DNA of 64,000 nucleotides from Coenobita brevimanus (Eukaryota; Arthropoda; Malacostraca; Decapoda; Coenobitidae), in the NCBI GenBank assembly GCA_032717465.1, contig CM064653.1, forward strand, positions 36,093,603 to 36,157,602. Direction: 5' to 3'. The notes beneath the pieces are model-generated. The model worked only from the letters and a program-made list of their open reading frames with translations, searched no databases and was not told the origin of the DNA. This document shows, piece by piece, positions 21,481-31,425 of the stretch (positions are counted from its first letter, which is position 1; each line of letters starts with the position of its first letter). Both the position numbers and the translations under genes were made by a program.

Positions 21481-22269
21481 CTTCCTTTCTAATCCTACCA
21501 TCGCTAATTTCCTGATCTGGGCCACCCGTCCCTCCCTTCCTTCCTCTCTCCCTTCCTTCTCTCCCTTTCCTCTCCCCCTCCCTCCCTCGCTCCTTTTCCT
21601 CCTTTACTCTCTTTCCCTCTGCCTTCATATCTTCCATAGTTTTTTATGTTCTATTCTTCTCTCCTTTTTTTTTCTCTCTCCTCGTTCTATAACTTTCCTT
21701 CCTTCCCTCCATCACTCTCTCTCCCTCCCATCCTCCTTCCTTGTCTCCCTCTCCTTCCCTCCCTCTTTTTCCTACTTCCCATCTTCCAAACCAGAGCTTC
21801 TTTCGTTTCATTCCATTTCTCTCACTTCCTGTCTTCTACATTTTTTCTTTCTTATTTTCTCCCTTTCTCCCTTCATTCTTTCATTCATTCATTCATTTTT
21901 TCATTCTTCTACTTGTCTGTTCTTCCTTCGTTTCCACCTCTCCGTTATCATCTTTTGCTGCCTTCTTCCTTTTTCTTCCTTCGATCCCCTCCTCTTTTTA
22001 CCCTTTCCTCCCTTTTTTCCCCTTCCTTCTTTTCCTCCTTACCTCCCTACTTCTGTCACACTTTTAATCACTATCTCTCCCTTTCTCAACTTCTTTCCAT
22101 CCTTCCTACTCTCATCTCTCCCTTCCTTCATTCCTCCTTCCTTCCCTCCCAACCTCCATATCTCTTTCTGTCACCTTGCATTTTTTTTTTTCCTTCCGTC
22201 CATCCTTCCTTACTACTCTCCATCTGTTCTTCCTTTTTATTTTCCTTCTCTCCGCTCTTTCCTTGGATT

Positions 22270-22272
<3 letters not shown>
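21481..22272. repeat. Polypyrimidine block
   Basis: CCTTCCCTCC and CTTTCTTCC-rich plus strand includes ATTCATTCATTCATT near 21885. The 360-codon frame here is compositional. Confidence 0.9.
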
Positions 22273-22308
<36 letters not shown>

Positions 22309-22324
22309 ATGTGAAATAAGACAG

Positions 22325-22357
<33 letters not shown>

Positions 22358-22443
22358 ACAGAGAGAAAGAGTTACAGACAGACAGACAGACACAGACAGA
22401 AAAAAGAGAAAGAGTTACCGATATACAGACAGACAGACAAACA
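22273..22443. repeat. (CT)n followed by (CAGA)n
   Basis: (CT)n lies at 22273-22307. CAGA tetranucleotide runs follow at about 22319-22355, 22375-22400 and 22424-22442. Confidence 0.96.
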
Positions 22444-22479
22444 CAAATAGTCACGATTTTATTTAACCAGATAACATGT

Positions 22480-22686
22480 ACTTTTTAACCCCGCCACCCT
22501 CGCCAAATAGGAAAATAATAACAACTCTAATTATATTTCCCACACCTGACTCCTCCCTGCCACCACCTTGATCCTTAATTCATACCAACGGCGTCTCTGT
22601 CTGTGATAAAGAGGCAGGAATATGTCGGATTTACAGCAGTCCACCCCTTCAGTATATATCTTTTGTTACATGTCTCCCATTTTCGT

Positions 22687-22755
<69 letters not shown>

Positions 22756-23215
22756 TGTTTCGCATATGAGAGAGAGAGAGGGAGGGAGAGAATGATGTTT
22801 GAAGTGGGAGGTATTGAAGGGTGAACTAGTGTAAATCAGACACATTACACGTCATTACCACAGGGGGAGATGCGAGTAAAATACTGTAATATGAAGATTA
22901 ATGTGTTCGTACGGGGGGAATTCGATGTGAGAAGAATTATTGTCATCATTACCCCCGCCAGCGAAGTGGGAGGAGGTTGTATTCACCCCTGTTTGTCTGT
23001 TTATTTGTTTGTCCACCAGATATCTCAAAAAATTATCAATGGTTTTCAGCAAAATTTTGTGGATGAGTGGGCCATGGGTCAAGGAAGAGTTGATTAAATT
23101 TTGGTGGTGATCTGAGTTGTTTGGTATAGGCGTTGGCGGAGGTATGAGCTCTGTGAGTGCTGCTTCTTGTCATCTTCGTTTTAGATGATGATGATGGGTT
23201 TGTGAAGTCTGTGTG
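22480..23215. mobile_element. Fold-back element, diverged copy with nested insertion
   Basis: The left arm (about 22480-22680) contains TGTCGGATTTACAGCAGTCC and CCCCTTCAGTATATAT. The loop is (GT)n (22691-22753). The right arm (about 22760-22953) contains GGTATTGAAGGGTGAACTAG, TGTAAATCAGACACA and GTGAGAAGAATTATTGTCAT. These match the arms of the better-preserved copy at 23.28-24.44 kb. The right arm is interrupted at about 22953 by repeat C and seems to resume at about 23168 with CATCTTCGTTTTAGATGATG, corresponding to TCGTCATATTAGATGG in the other copy. Confidence 0.65.
22954..23165 (+). mobile_element. Dispersed repeat C, short copy
   Basis: One end reads CCCCGCCAGCGAAGTGGGAG, then GAGGTTGTATTCACCCCTG and TTTGTCTG. 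Internally it has TTTTCAGCAAAATTTTGTGG and GAGTGGGCCATGGGTCAAGG. The other end reads GGCGTTGGCGGAGGTATGAG. Copies at 36.93-37.2 kb and 48.45-49.01 kb share the GGCGGAGGTATG end and the ATTTTGTGGA-type body. I have seen repeats of this look in many marine invertebrates, but assign no transposon superfamily. Confidence 0.72.
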
Positions 23216-23217
23216 AT

Positions 23218-23218
<1 letters not shown>

Positions 23219-23276
<58 letters not shown>
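23219..23276. repeat. (CT)n microsatellite
   Basis: A pure CT run of about 58 bp lies between the two fold-back copies. Confidence 0.98.
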
Positions 23277-23278
<2 letters not shown>

Positions 23279-23280
23279 GG

Positions 23281-23461
23281 TTCATTATTACCTTCATCAT
23301 CATTAATATCAACTGCTTTATCTGAGGATGATGAATACGATGACATTTTATACACATCATCATCATCATCATCTTAACGAATGTGTGTAATGCAGAAATG
23401 ATGAATATGATGATCTTTTATACATATCAGCAGCACCAGCACGATCATCATCATCAGCACG

Positions 23462-23511
<50 letters not shown>

Positions 23512-23720
23512 ATCTTACTCTCAAATCACGGTTATAGTCAGCATCATAACCATCTAATATGACGATAATGACGCCAGTAATAATTTCTCTCGCATCTGAT
23601 ACCCCCGCACCACCATAATGATCTTAAAATTACACCAACAACATCTCTCCCTCTATTAACGAGCCAGCTTGTGTCTGATTTATACTAGTTCACCCATCAA
23701 TATTTCGTATTTAGCACAGA

Positions 23721-23762
<42 letters not shown>

Positions 23763-24441
23763 GCGCTGCTCTTCTGTTTCACACGTGAGAGAGAGTGATG
23801 TGTGGTAAATACGAGATATTGAAGGGTGAACTAGTATAAATCAGACACAGGATGGCTCGTTGGTAGAGGGAGGGATGCTGCTGGTGTAATTTTATTATTA
23901 TGGTGGTGCTGGGGAATTAGATGCGAGAGAAATTATTACTGTCCTCATTATCGTCATATTAGATGGTTATGATGCTGACTATGACCGTGATTTTGAGTGT
24001 AAGTATATGATGATGATGATGATGATCACAGTATAATTGCTGAAGTTGATTACAGTAAATGCTGCTGCTTCTGCTGATGGTGATGATGATGATGATGATT
24101 ACAGTAAAACTGGTGAAGATGATTACAGCAAATGCTGCTGCTGCTGGTGATGATGATGATGAAAATGATTACAGCAAAAATGCTGAGGAAGATTACAGTA
24201 AATGCTGCTGCTGCTGCTGGTGATGATAGTGTTGATCGTGCTGATGGTGGTGGTGGTGGGTGGTGGTGGTGCTGCTGATGATGATGATGATGCTTTTGTA
24301 TAAAAGATCATCATATTCATCACTTGCAGAACAAACATTCGTGAAGATGATGATGTATAAAAAGTCATCATACACATCACCCTCAGATAAAACTGTTTAT
24401 ATTAATTACGATGATTGTAATAATGATGATTAGTGATAATA
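23281..24441. mobile_element. Large palindromic fold-back element
   Basis: The inner arms (23515-23722 and 23795-24006) are near-identical inverted copies. Left has CATCATAACCATCTAATATG and GTCTGATTTATACTAGTTCA; right has CATATTAGATGGTTATGATG and TGAACTAGTATAAATCAGAC. The loop is (CT)n (about 23725-23760). The outer arms (23281-23450 and 24285-24441) also pair, for example ATGAATATGATGATCTTTTA on the left and TAAAAGATCATCATATTCAT on the right. Between inner and outer arms the left side carries (ATC)n; the right side carries a longer expansion. No transposase frame is visible. Confidence 0.88.
24006..24285. repeat. GAT/GCT-rich tandem expansion inside the right fold-back arm
   Basis: TGATTACAGTAAATGCTGCT-type units recur about three to four times between 24045 and 24215, separated by GATGAT and CTGCTG runs. 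A (TGG)n patch follows near 24245-24270. The opposite arm has only a simple (ATC)n here. Confidence 0.8.
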
Positions 24442-24481
24442 ATATGTAAAAATATGTGTAACAAGAATATCCCTAGCGTAA

Positions 24482-24652
24482 CACATTCAACCCCAGTACG
24501 TCTTATTTTCAGGCTTGCTATTTGCAGATAAAATTTAAGTTAATAGGGTCGTAGTGAGAGGGATAAGGGAGTTCGAAAGCGCCTCCGTAAACTGAATAAA
24601 ATCGTCTGAGGTTATAACTGAAATAAAAGTGAGTCATCGTGTTGAAGAGGTT
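24482..24652. mobile_element. MITE-like family A
   Basis: CATTCAACCCCAGTACGTCT opens the element. CGTAAACTGAATAAAATCGT with CTGAGG gives the right-arm core, and GAGTCATCGTGTTGAAGAGG closes it. It abuts another copy directly downstream. Confidence 0.72.
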
Positions 24653-24653
24653 T

Positions 24654-24850
24654 ACTGATTAGACGTAAATAATTTGTTCTGTGTTCCTATTACCTCCAGA
24701 CGATTTTCATCAGTTCAGGGGAGACTTTTGGATGTGGAGGGGTTTCATGCAGCCTTCATTAACCCCCAACTCAAGTACAGTGCTCTCTTCAACCGCATAA
24801 AATCGTCTGGTTGTGGCAAGAGTAGCAAATTCGTTCTGCGTGGTTGTGCT
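24654..24850. mobile_element. MITE-like family A, both arms
   Basis: The left arm has CTCCAGACGATTTTCATCAG and TTCAGGGGAGACTTTTGG. The centre is TTCATTAACCCCC. The right arm has CGCATAAAATCGTCTGGTTG and TGGCAAGAGTAGC. It is a fold-back arrangement of about 195 bp. Confidence 0.8.
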
Positions 24851-24884
24851 TCTCACCGTGTTCGTGTACTGCATATCATCAGAG

Positions 24885-25024
24885 AGAGAGGGGGGGGGGG
24901 GCGAGTTTTGCAGTGGTATCCTTGTCTTATCCTTCTGTCATCAGGGTAAAGGTTATTTTGTCATAATCAAGGATGGAACACCTGGCTTAGTTAAAGTCTG
25001 TGTGATCTGTTTGCAGCTGTGTAA

Positions 25025-25070
<46 letters not shown>

Positions 25071-25300
25071 ACAGCAGGAAATTCCCCACATTCTTTCGTA
25101 ACCCCCCTCCTATCGGGATAAAAAATGTGATTCTCTCTTCAACACCGCAAGAAAAATCCCTAAATCCGCCCCTGCCACTCACACCCCCCCATCCCCACCC
25201 CTAGAGAGAAAGGCGAGAGAGAGGGGAGAGGGGGAGGAAGGAGAGAGAGAGGTGTGAGGAAAGAAAATTGAGAAAATATATAGTTCGGAGAGAGAGAGAG
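24885..25300. repeat. G-run, (CA)n and purine patches
   Basis: (GA)n plus a G-run lies near 24881-24902 and (CA)n at about 25033-25068. C-rich sequence near 25180 and GA-rich patches at 25205-25305 follow. No gene is visible. Confidence 0.85.
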
Positions 25301-25318
25301 AGAGCAGAATTCACCTCT

Positions 25319-25371
25319 TTACGGCTGAGCCTCCCTTTCCTTTATCTTCCTTCTCTTTATCTCCCTACTAC

Positions 25372-25422
<51 letters not shown>

Positions 25423-25677
25423 CCCTATCAGTCCCCCTCCCTCCTTCCTTCTCTCGTATCCCCACCTCGTCTCCAGTTCTTCCTCTTTCCTCCCCTTTCC
25501 TCTCTGTTTTTCTGTCCCCTTTTTTCCCTCCCAGTTCTTCCCAAACGTCCCGCCTCTCCATTCTTTCCCCTGACTCCCCTTCTCTCACCTCCTCACCCTT
25601 CCTTCCCCCAACCCCATTCCCTCTCTCTCCCGCAGCTCTTCCACCGACATATCCTCTTTCTGTGTCTTACCGGTCCT
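25319..25677. repeat. Polypyrimidine block with (CT)n
   Basis: C/T-rich sequence contains (CT)n at about 25376-25418. Confidence 0.9.
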
Positions 25678-25845
25678 CCTTTTTCCCTTGCACCTGGGAT
25701 TGAGATTATTCCCCGCAGCGCTGTTGGTGTGGGGGCGGTGATCTTCCCCCTGTCAGGTATAGCTTACGGCGCGCTGTGGTGGACGGCTGGCAAGGGCACG
25801 AAGCTCGGCAATGTAAACACTAGGCTTTCTGTCTCACCCAGTTGA
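25678..25845 (+). other. Exon-like GC-balanced island, unassigned
   Basis: A frame stays open for about 55 codons to a TGA at 25843-25845. It includes SAVGVGAVIFPLSGIAYGAL, a small-residue and hydrophobic segment. Acceptor-like sites are TCTCTCCCGCAG (ending about 25635) and ATTATTCCCCGCAG (ending about 25718). A donor-like CAG/GTATAG lies at about 25756. The composition differs sharply from the pyrimidine blocks on both sides. I do not recognise the protein, and this could be chance. Confidence 0.3.
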
Positions 25846-26030
25846 CGCTTGGTATTGTATCAGCACTCCTCAGCAACTGCCTTGCCCACCTTTTTTACCC
25901 ATTTAAGTTAGGGTACGAAATTAAGGTCTTGTGTATTTTCAGTCATTCCTTGCAGTGAAAAAGTAAACTGGAGAAAAATGTTACTTTCAACCAACCTTAT
26001 AAATGCTTTGACAGAACCAATAGATCTGTT
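25846..26030. other. Unassigned short sequence
   Basis: Balanced composition with no feature recognised. Confidence 0.5.
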
Positions 26031-27430
26031 GCCGTTTGCTTTCTTTTGTACTTTTCTTTACCCTTCCCATTCTCATCCCTTCCCCCTTCCCATTCTCATC
26101 GTTTTCTTCTTTCCCATCCTCATCCCCTGTCTACCCCTGGCCCTCCTCCTTCCCATTCTCACTCCCTTCATCCCATCCTCATCCCCTCACCATTTTCGTT
26201 TCCTCCTCCCCATCCTCATCCCAAGCTCCCCATTATCACCCCTTCCCCTTTCCTAGTCCTCGCCCCATCCTCTCCTTTCTCACCTTATCACTCCATTCTC
26301 ACCCCCTCCTTTCCTCCTCATCCCTTCCAGTCTCACCCCTACCCTTCCACCTCCCCCTCTCTCCTCCCCCTCCTCATTTGCTACCTTTTCTCCTCCCTTT
26401 TTCCAATCCTTTCATCCTCCCCATTCTCACCCCCTTTACTCTTCCCCATTCTTAACCCCTTCTCCTCCTCCCCAGTCCCACCCCCTCTCCTCCCCATTTT
26501 CATCCCCTCTCCTACCCATTCGCACCCCATCCTCTCCATTTTCATTCCGTCCTCTCTACCTCATCTCCTCTTCTTCCCTTCCCTCTTCTTCCATCCTGAT
26601 CCCCTTCTCTTCCCTCCTCTTTGCCCTTCCTTCTTCCCTTCATTCCCTTTCCTCTTTTCACTCTCTTCCACTTTTCCCTTCCCATCCTCCCCCCAAACTC
26701 TTTCATTCCTCTTACTCCCTCTCTTTATTCCCTCTCCCCCCTCCTCCAATCTCTCTCCTTACCCTATCCCTCCTACCTTTCTTTCTCTCTTTCTCTCCCC
26801 TCCCGTTCTCCTCTCCCCATCCTCTCCGCCTAACCTCCACCCCATCTCTCCTTTTTTTTTTTTTTTTTTCAAACCATTCCCCCTTCTCACCTCTCCCTTT
26901 CCCTCTCCCCTTCCTTTCCTTGGCATTTTCCTCCTTCCCCTCCCCCCCTCCCCCCTCCCTACCACACCACCCTTCTCTCTCCCCTCGGGCCTCCCCTCCC
27001 TATATCCCCCCCCTCCCCTCATCCCTCTCATCCCTTCACCCGTCTTTTTTCCTCCCCTTCTCTCCTCCGCTCCCCATTTCTCTCTCACACCTTCCCCTCT
27101 CCATCCTCCTGTCTCCTAGCCCTTACCAGCACTCATCTCCTCCCCCTCGTCTCCACTTATCTCGCTTCCCCCAACGCCTCTCCTCCTTCCCCTTCCCCTC
27201 CCCCTACCCAGCCCTACCTGACCCCTCATCTCCTCCTCAGTTCCACCCCTCCCTTCCCCTCAATCACCCATCCTCTCCCCCTCCCCCTCCCCCTTTTTAA
27301 ATCCCCTCCACGACCCCTCTTGTCCTTCCTGCTTCCACCCCTACCCCACCTCCCCTCCCTGCCTTCTCCTTCCTACCTCCCCCTACTACTCCCTCCCCTT
27401 CGTTCCCCCCCTTCCCCCCCTTACACGGTC
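26031..27430. repeat. Polypyrimidine block with CCCATTCTCATCCC-type units
   Basis: In the first 500 bp, CCCATTCTCATCCCCT-like units recur irregularly, a degenerate minisatellite. Later sequence is C-rich CCCCTCCCC with a T-run near 26853-26870. Overlapping frames of over 350 codons are compositional. Confidence 0.9.
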
Positions 27431-27470
27431 TGGTAATCCTGAGGTGAACGAGATTTCCCTCCTCATTGAC

Positions 27471-27523
<53 letters not shown>

Positions 27524-27950
27524 CTGGATGTACAGACTGTGTTTATCGGGGGAGGTATTGAAATATTATCTTTATTACACTGCCTTTATCATTTCCTGCT
27601 GATCCCTTTATTCACCTGTTTTCTGTTCATTCATCTGTCAATCTGTTAACCTACTTATTTTTTTTTATCTCTCTGTATATATCTATCAGTCAGTCAGTCT
27701 GTCTATCCATCTGTCTATTTATATACCTGTCTATTTACCTGGCAAATTGTACTGTCTGTGTGTCTATGTATGTATGTTTGTATCTATGTATGTATCGATG
27801 TTTTTTGTATATGTTTAACTATCATCGTTTTTCTGCTCCTTTCTCCATGCATCTATCACGTTTTTTTTTATTTATCTTTCTCCATGTTCGATATTTCAGT
27901 CTATCTTTTTCTTAATTTTCCTCCTCCTCCTCCTCCTCCTCAGGTTATTA
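27431..27950. repeat. (CT)n, CTAT/GTCT-rich stretch and (CTC)n
   Basis: (CT)n lies at about 27473-27519. Degenerate TCTGTCTAT and GTATGTATGT tetranucleotides occupy 27660-27800, and (CTC)n lies near 27919-27940. Confidence 0.85.
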
Positions 27951-28133
27951 TCGTACAACGGATAATCAAACGTTACTAATTAAGACTTAACTCGATTAGA
28001 ACCACTTCCCCTCATCCTTCTCCTCCTCCAGCCCTTCAGTACGAGGAGGAGGAGCAGAAGCAGGAGCAGGAGGACGAGGACGAGGACGAGGGGGAATAAA
28101 TGGTTGATGATGATTATGATGATGATGAATTTG

Positions 28134-28172
<39 letters not shown>

Positions 28173-28190
28173 CACTTATCCTTTTCAAGC
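27951..28190. repeat. GAG/GAC triplets and (GA)n
   Basis: GAGGAGGAGCAG and GAGGACGAGGACGAG triplets span about 28042-28092, GATGAT follows, and (GA)n lies at about 28138-28170. Confidence 0.88.
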
Positions 28191-28194
28191 CGAG

Positions 28195-28385
28195 TACGTT
28201 TTTTTCCATTTTCTTCAAACTTTAACCCCACACTATTTTATTCCACTTTCGCAGTCCCCCCCATAGTAAAGGTGCAGATGTAGGCTGTATCTAACCCCTC
28301 CATTCCTAGAGGCCTTCCTGGGCTGAGTAAAATCGTCTGGAGGCAGAAAGGTTTAAGTAAGGATGACGTCGTGGTGTTGAGGAGG
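28195..28385. mobile_element. MITE-like family A
   Basis: The right arm is clear: CTAACCCCTCCATTCCTAGA, GGGCTGAGTAAAATCGTCTG and GAGGCAGAAAGG, ending near CGTCGTGGTGTTGAGGAGG. The left arm is worn. Confidence 0.72.
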
Positions 28386-28484
28386 AGAAAAAAATGTGAT
28401 AAGAAATAGTAAGAAGGGAAGGAAGACATTAAGAATAACAAAGAAGGTGATGAGGAAATTGGAATGTTATGGAGATGGAAGGGT

Positions 28485-28485
<1 letters not shown>

Positions 28486-28555
<70 letters not shown>

Positions 28556-28599
28556 CAAGGTAACTGCGCGTTTGAACCAGTTCATACAAGATGAAAGAC

Positions 28600-28651
<52 letters not shown>
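28486..28651. repeat. (CA)n and (CT)n microsatellites
   Basis: (CA)n spans about 28486-28554. About 45 bp of unique sequence follows, then (CT)n at about 28601-28651. Confidence 0.98.
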
Positions 28652-28653
<2 letters not shown>

Positions 28654-29760
28654 AGTGCCTTCTCTTCCTTCGTCTCCCTTTTTTCTTCACCCGCCATTTT
28701 TTTTCTCCTCTCCCTCCCTTCTTCCACAGACTCCCTACTTCACCGTCCTCCCCACCCTACCTTACCTCCTTCCTCCATCCTTCCCCTTCTTCCCCTACCT
28801 TCTTTCCTTTTCATACCTACTTACCTCCCCCTCTCCCACTTTGTCTTCCTTCCATCCTTCCTTCCTTCTTATATCTCCCTCTCCATCCTTCCCTTCGTTT
28901 ATCTTTCCTCCACCTACTTCTCTCCCTCCCTTCACCTATCCCTCACTTCCTTCCAGTTTCCACCTCTCTGTCCCTACCTACTTCCCTTCCTCCATCTCTC
29001 CCACTTTCCTGATCTTTTTTCCCTCCTTGCCTCCGTCTCACTCTTTCCTATAATTATCTGTCTTCCTCCCATCCTTCCTCACTTCTCTACCCCTCCATAT
29101 TTAACCCTTCTTCCTCCTTCCCTCTCCCTAGTTTCCTCCCCCTCCCTGCTTCTCTCCCTTCGTTTTTTTTTTCCTCCCTCCCTTTTTACAGCCCCACACT
29201 TTTCTCCGCCTTCAGCTTCTCTCCCTCCATTTTTCTCCTACCCTCTAACTACCTTCCTCCCTACCTCCCCCTGCCCCCTGCCTCCCCATTTCTTCCTCTC
29301 CCCTCCCCCCATCCCACTCCTTGCCTTTCCCACTCTCCCTTACCTCCCCTGCCTTTCCTATCTTCCCCCCCCCCACACACACTTCCTCCCTTCTTACATC
29401 TTCCGTTTCCTATCTTATCCTATTTGCTCCTCCGCCTGCCTTCCCTTTCCTCTCTTTCTACCTTTGTGCTTCTTTCTTCTTTCGTTACCTGTCTCTACCT
29501 CCTCCCTACTTCTTTCTACCTCCTCCCTTCATTCTCTTTCCCTGCCCCCACTGGCCCTCCTCCCTTTTCCTCTCCATCTGCCTTCCTCCATCCGCTTTTT
29601 CCCTGTTTTGTTCTTCTCTACCTCCTTCCTGCCTCCCTCTGCTTCCTCTTTATCTTCTCCCTACCAGCCTCCCTAACTCTCTGCCTCCTCCCTACCTCCC
29701 ATATCTCCCTCCTCCCGTCCTTCTTCACCCTCTCCTTCCTCCCCCTGCCTCCTCCCTAGC
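28652..29760. repeat. Polypyrimidine block
   Basis: C/T-only plus strand of CCTTCCTCC and CTCCCTACCTCC types. The frames of 361, 182 and 132 codons are compositional. Confidence 0.9.
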
Positions 29761-29820
29761 ATATCAAATGAACCTTACACTGAGGATGTGTCAATATTGG
29801 CCTCAGGAATGTTACGGCAC

Positions 29821-29863
<43 letters not shown>

Positions 29864-30185
29864 TTATAGTAAACCTTCTCTCCCTCCTCATTAACGTCTC
29901 ACTTAACTTTGCAAAAATCTGTTTCATCTTCCGCCATTACTTCCTCACTTTCTCCCTGACTTCCTCTCTCTCATAATAATTTTCTTAATTTTTTCGTCGT
30001 TTTCCTCTTCCTGTCTGCCCGGCCTTTTCGTCTTCTTTTCTCCGTTTCCTCTCCTTCTCCCTTTCCCTATCTGCTCCTCTTCCTTTTTTCCTTTTATATC
30101 CACTTCCCATTCTTCCCCATGCTTGTTCTCCCTGACCGTACTTTCTTTTGTCTTTCCACTTCTCCTCTCGCATCGCCTCCTCTTG
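29761..30185. repeat. (CT)n and pyrimidine-rich flank
   Basis: A short unique stretch is followed by (CT)n at about 29822-29861 and C/T-rich sequence to about 30180. Confidence 0.85.
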
Positions 30186-30349
30186 GTTAGTCGTGTGGCA
30201 TAGAGGGAATGGATGTGAACAGGGTGGTAAAAAGGGTATATAATCTGAGGGTAGGAGGAGTGGAAGGCAAGGATGAGGCGAAGGTGTGGCTGGCGGCATG
30301 AGGCACTTAGCTCTTTTTGTCTGTATCTTAGGCTTTTGGGTATGTGGTG

Positions 30350-30595
30350 GGGAATTCACCCGCTGTCCGCAGATACAAAGCCCTTTCATCATCCAGGTTA
30401 CCACTATAACTCCCTTCCCTCACAGGTGTTACCCTTGGTACGGTACTTATTGTACATTCCACCTCACGGATGTAGATGGACACCATTGTTGAGTCCTGCC
30501 ACCTGCCCTTATCGGGATCCGAACCCTGACGCTATCGAGTCGGCATCTTCCTAATTCGCAGTGCTAACCACTTGACCGGCGGATGGTTATTGTAA
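30350..30595 (-). mobile_element. tRNA-derived SINE
   Basis: On the minus strand, CGGTCAAGTGGTTAGCACTG is a good A box and CAGGGTTCGGATCCCG, about 45 nt later, is a near-perfect B box. The spacing suits a tRNA-derived RNA polymerase III promoter. The body continues TAAGGGCAGGTGGCAGGACT and GGTGTCCATCTACATCCG towards lower coordinates. Stems for a working cloverleaf are not maintained, so I call a SINE and not a tRNA gene. Confidence 0.75.
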
Positions 30596-31223
30596 ATGAA
30601 CGTGTGTATAAGCGAGGTATAGAAGTCGAGGAAGCACAAGAAGTGAAGAAAGACAGATGGACGAAGTATTATGGAGATGCACGTAATTAGGGTTCTACTT
30701 TTTATTTTTTATAACTTGGTAGGTGGTTGGTCTCCGTCCCATGGGCATTATGAACTACCATTTCCTTATCATCGATCATTTGGCACAGTGTCACACCCAA
30801 GGGGGCCTCCTGGGTGCCCGGAACCTCCCACCCCCATAGATCAATTGCTGAGGTCATTAGAGACTTGTTTGGTCCACTACCGGCCGTATTTTCTTTTGAT
30901 CCTTGTGTTCTAAATTACAGACTCTAACTTCTTTGGTTATTGCGCATGTTTTCTCCCACTTCATTGCTTTTTAGTAGTTACGCTTGTATTATTCCACTTT
31001 GAATATCGCTGTCATCTTTCTTCATGGATGCTTCTCTCAATTTCACCTTGCTCTCCATACCACAGTCATTTGGCCTGACAGTTCTCCACACCATCCTTTC
31101 TCCACTTTCGCAACAGTGACACACTCGAGTCTGTCCCTCTGCCAGCAAATAATCAACGAGACTTTTATCAACGTTCATTGGATTTTCTTTATGACTTATA
31201 TAAATTAATACCCCTTTTTTTTC
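30596..31223. other. Unassigned low-copy-looking sequence
   Basis: Open frames at 30671-30913 and 30984-31208 show no domain or conserved motif that I recognise. Confidence 0.5.
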
Positions 31224-31425
31224 GTTGAACCCTTTAAGTGGTGACATTTTAAAATTTTGTTCTTGCTGCCTTCAGACGTATTTATTCGATTTAAGGCAGA
31301 CTTTTAGCAGTAAGGGGATTAATGAAAGCTGTCAAACCCTCTCAGCCTCTAGAGTCCCTCCAAAGCTGGATTAATCGTCCGGAAATAGCAAAAATAAAAT
31401 ATGTCACTGGATTGAAGGGGTTAAT
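31224..31425. mobile_element. MITE-like family A, full-length reference copy
   Basis: The element runs TTGAACCCTTTAAGTGGTGA to TCACTGGATTGAAGGGGTTA, about 200 bp. The left arm has CTGCCTTCAGACGTATTTAT and GGCAGACTTTTAGCAGTAAG. The centre is GGATTAATGAAAGCTGTC. The right arm has AGAGTCCCTCCAAAGCTGGA, TTAATCGTCCGGAAATAGC and AAAAATAAAATATGTCAC. Each block in one arm is the inverted partner of a block in the other. It has no coding capacity. It could be a fold-back or MITE moved by a DNA transposase, or a hairpin-forming repeat amplified another way; the TTAA at the ends is suggestive only. Confidence 0.85.

Noticed and set aside
30500..30590. Functional tRNA gene on the minus strand
   Set aside because: Good A and B boxes but poor stems and a SINE-like body following; no clear terminator T-run directly after a 73-nt unit.
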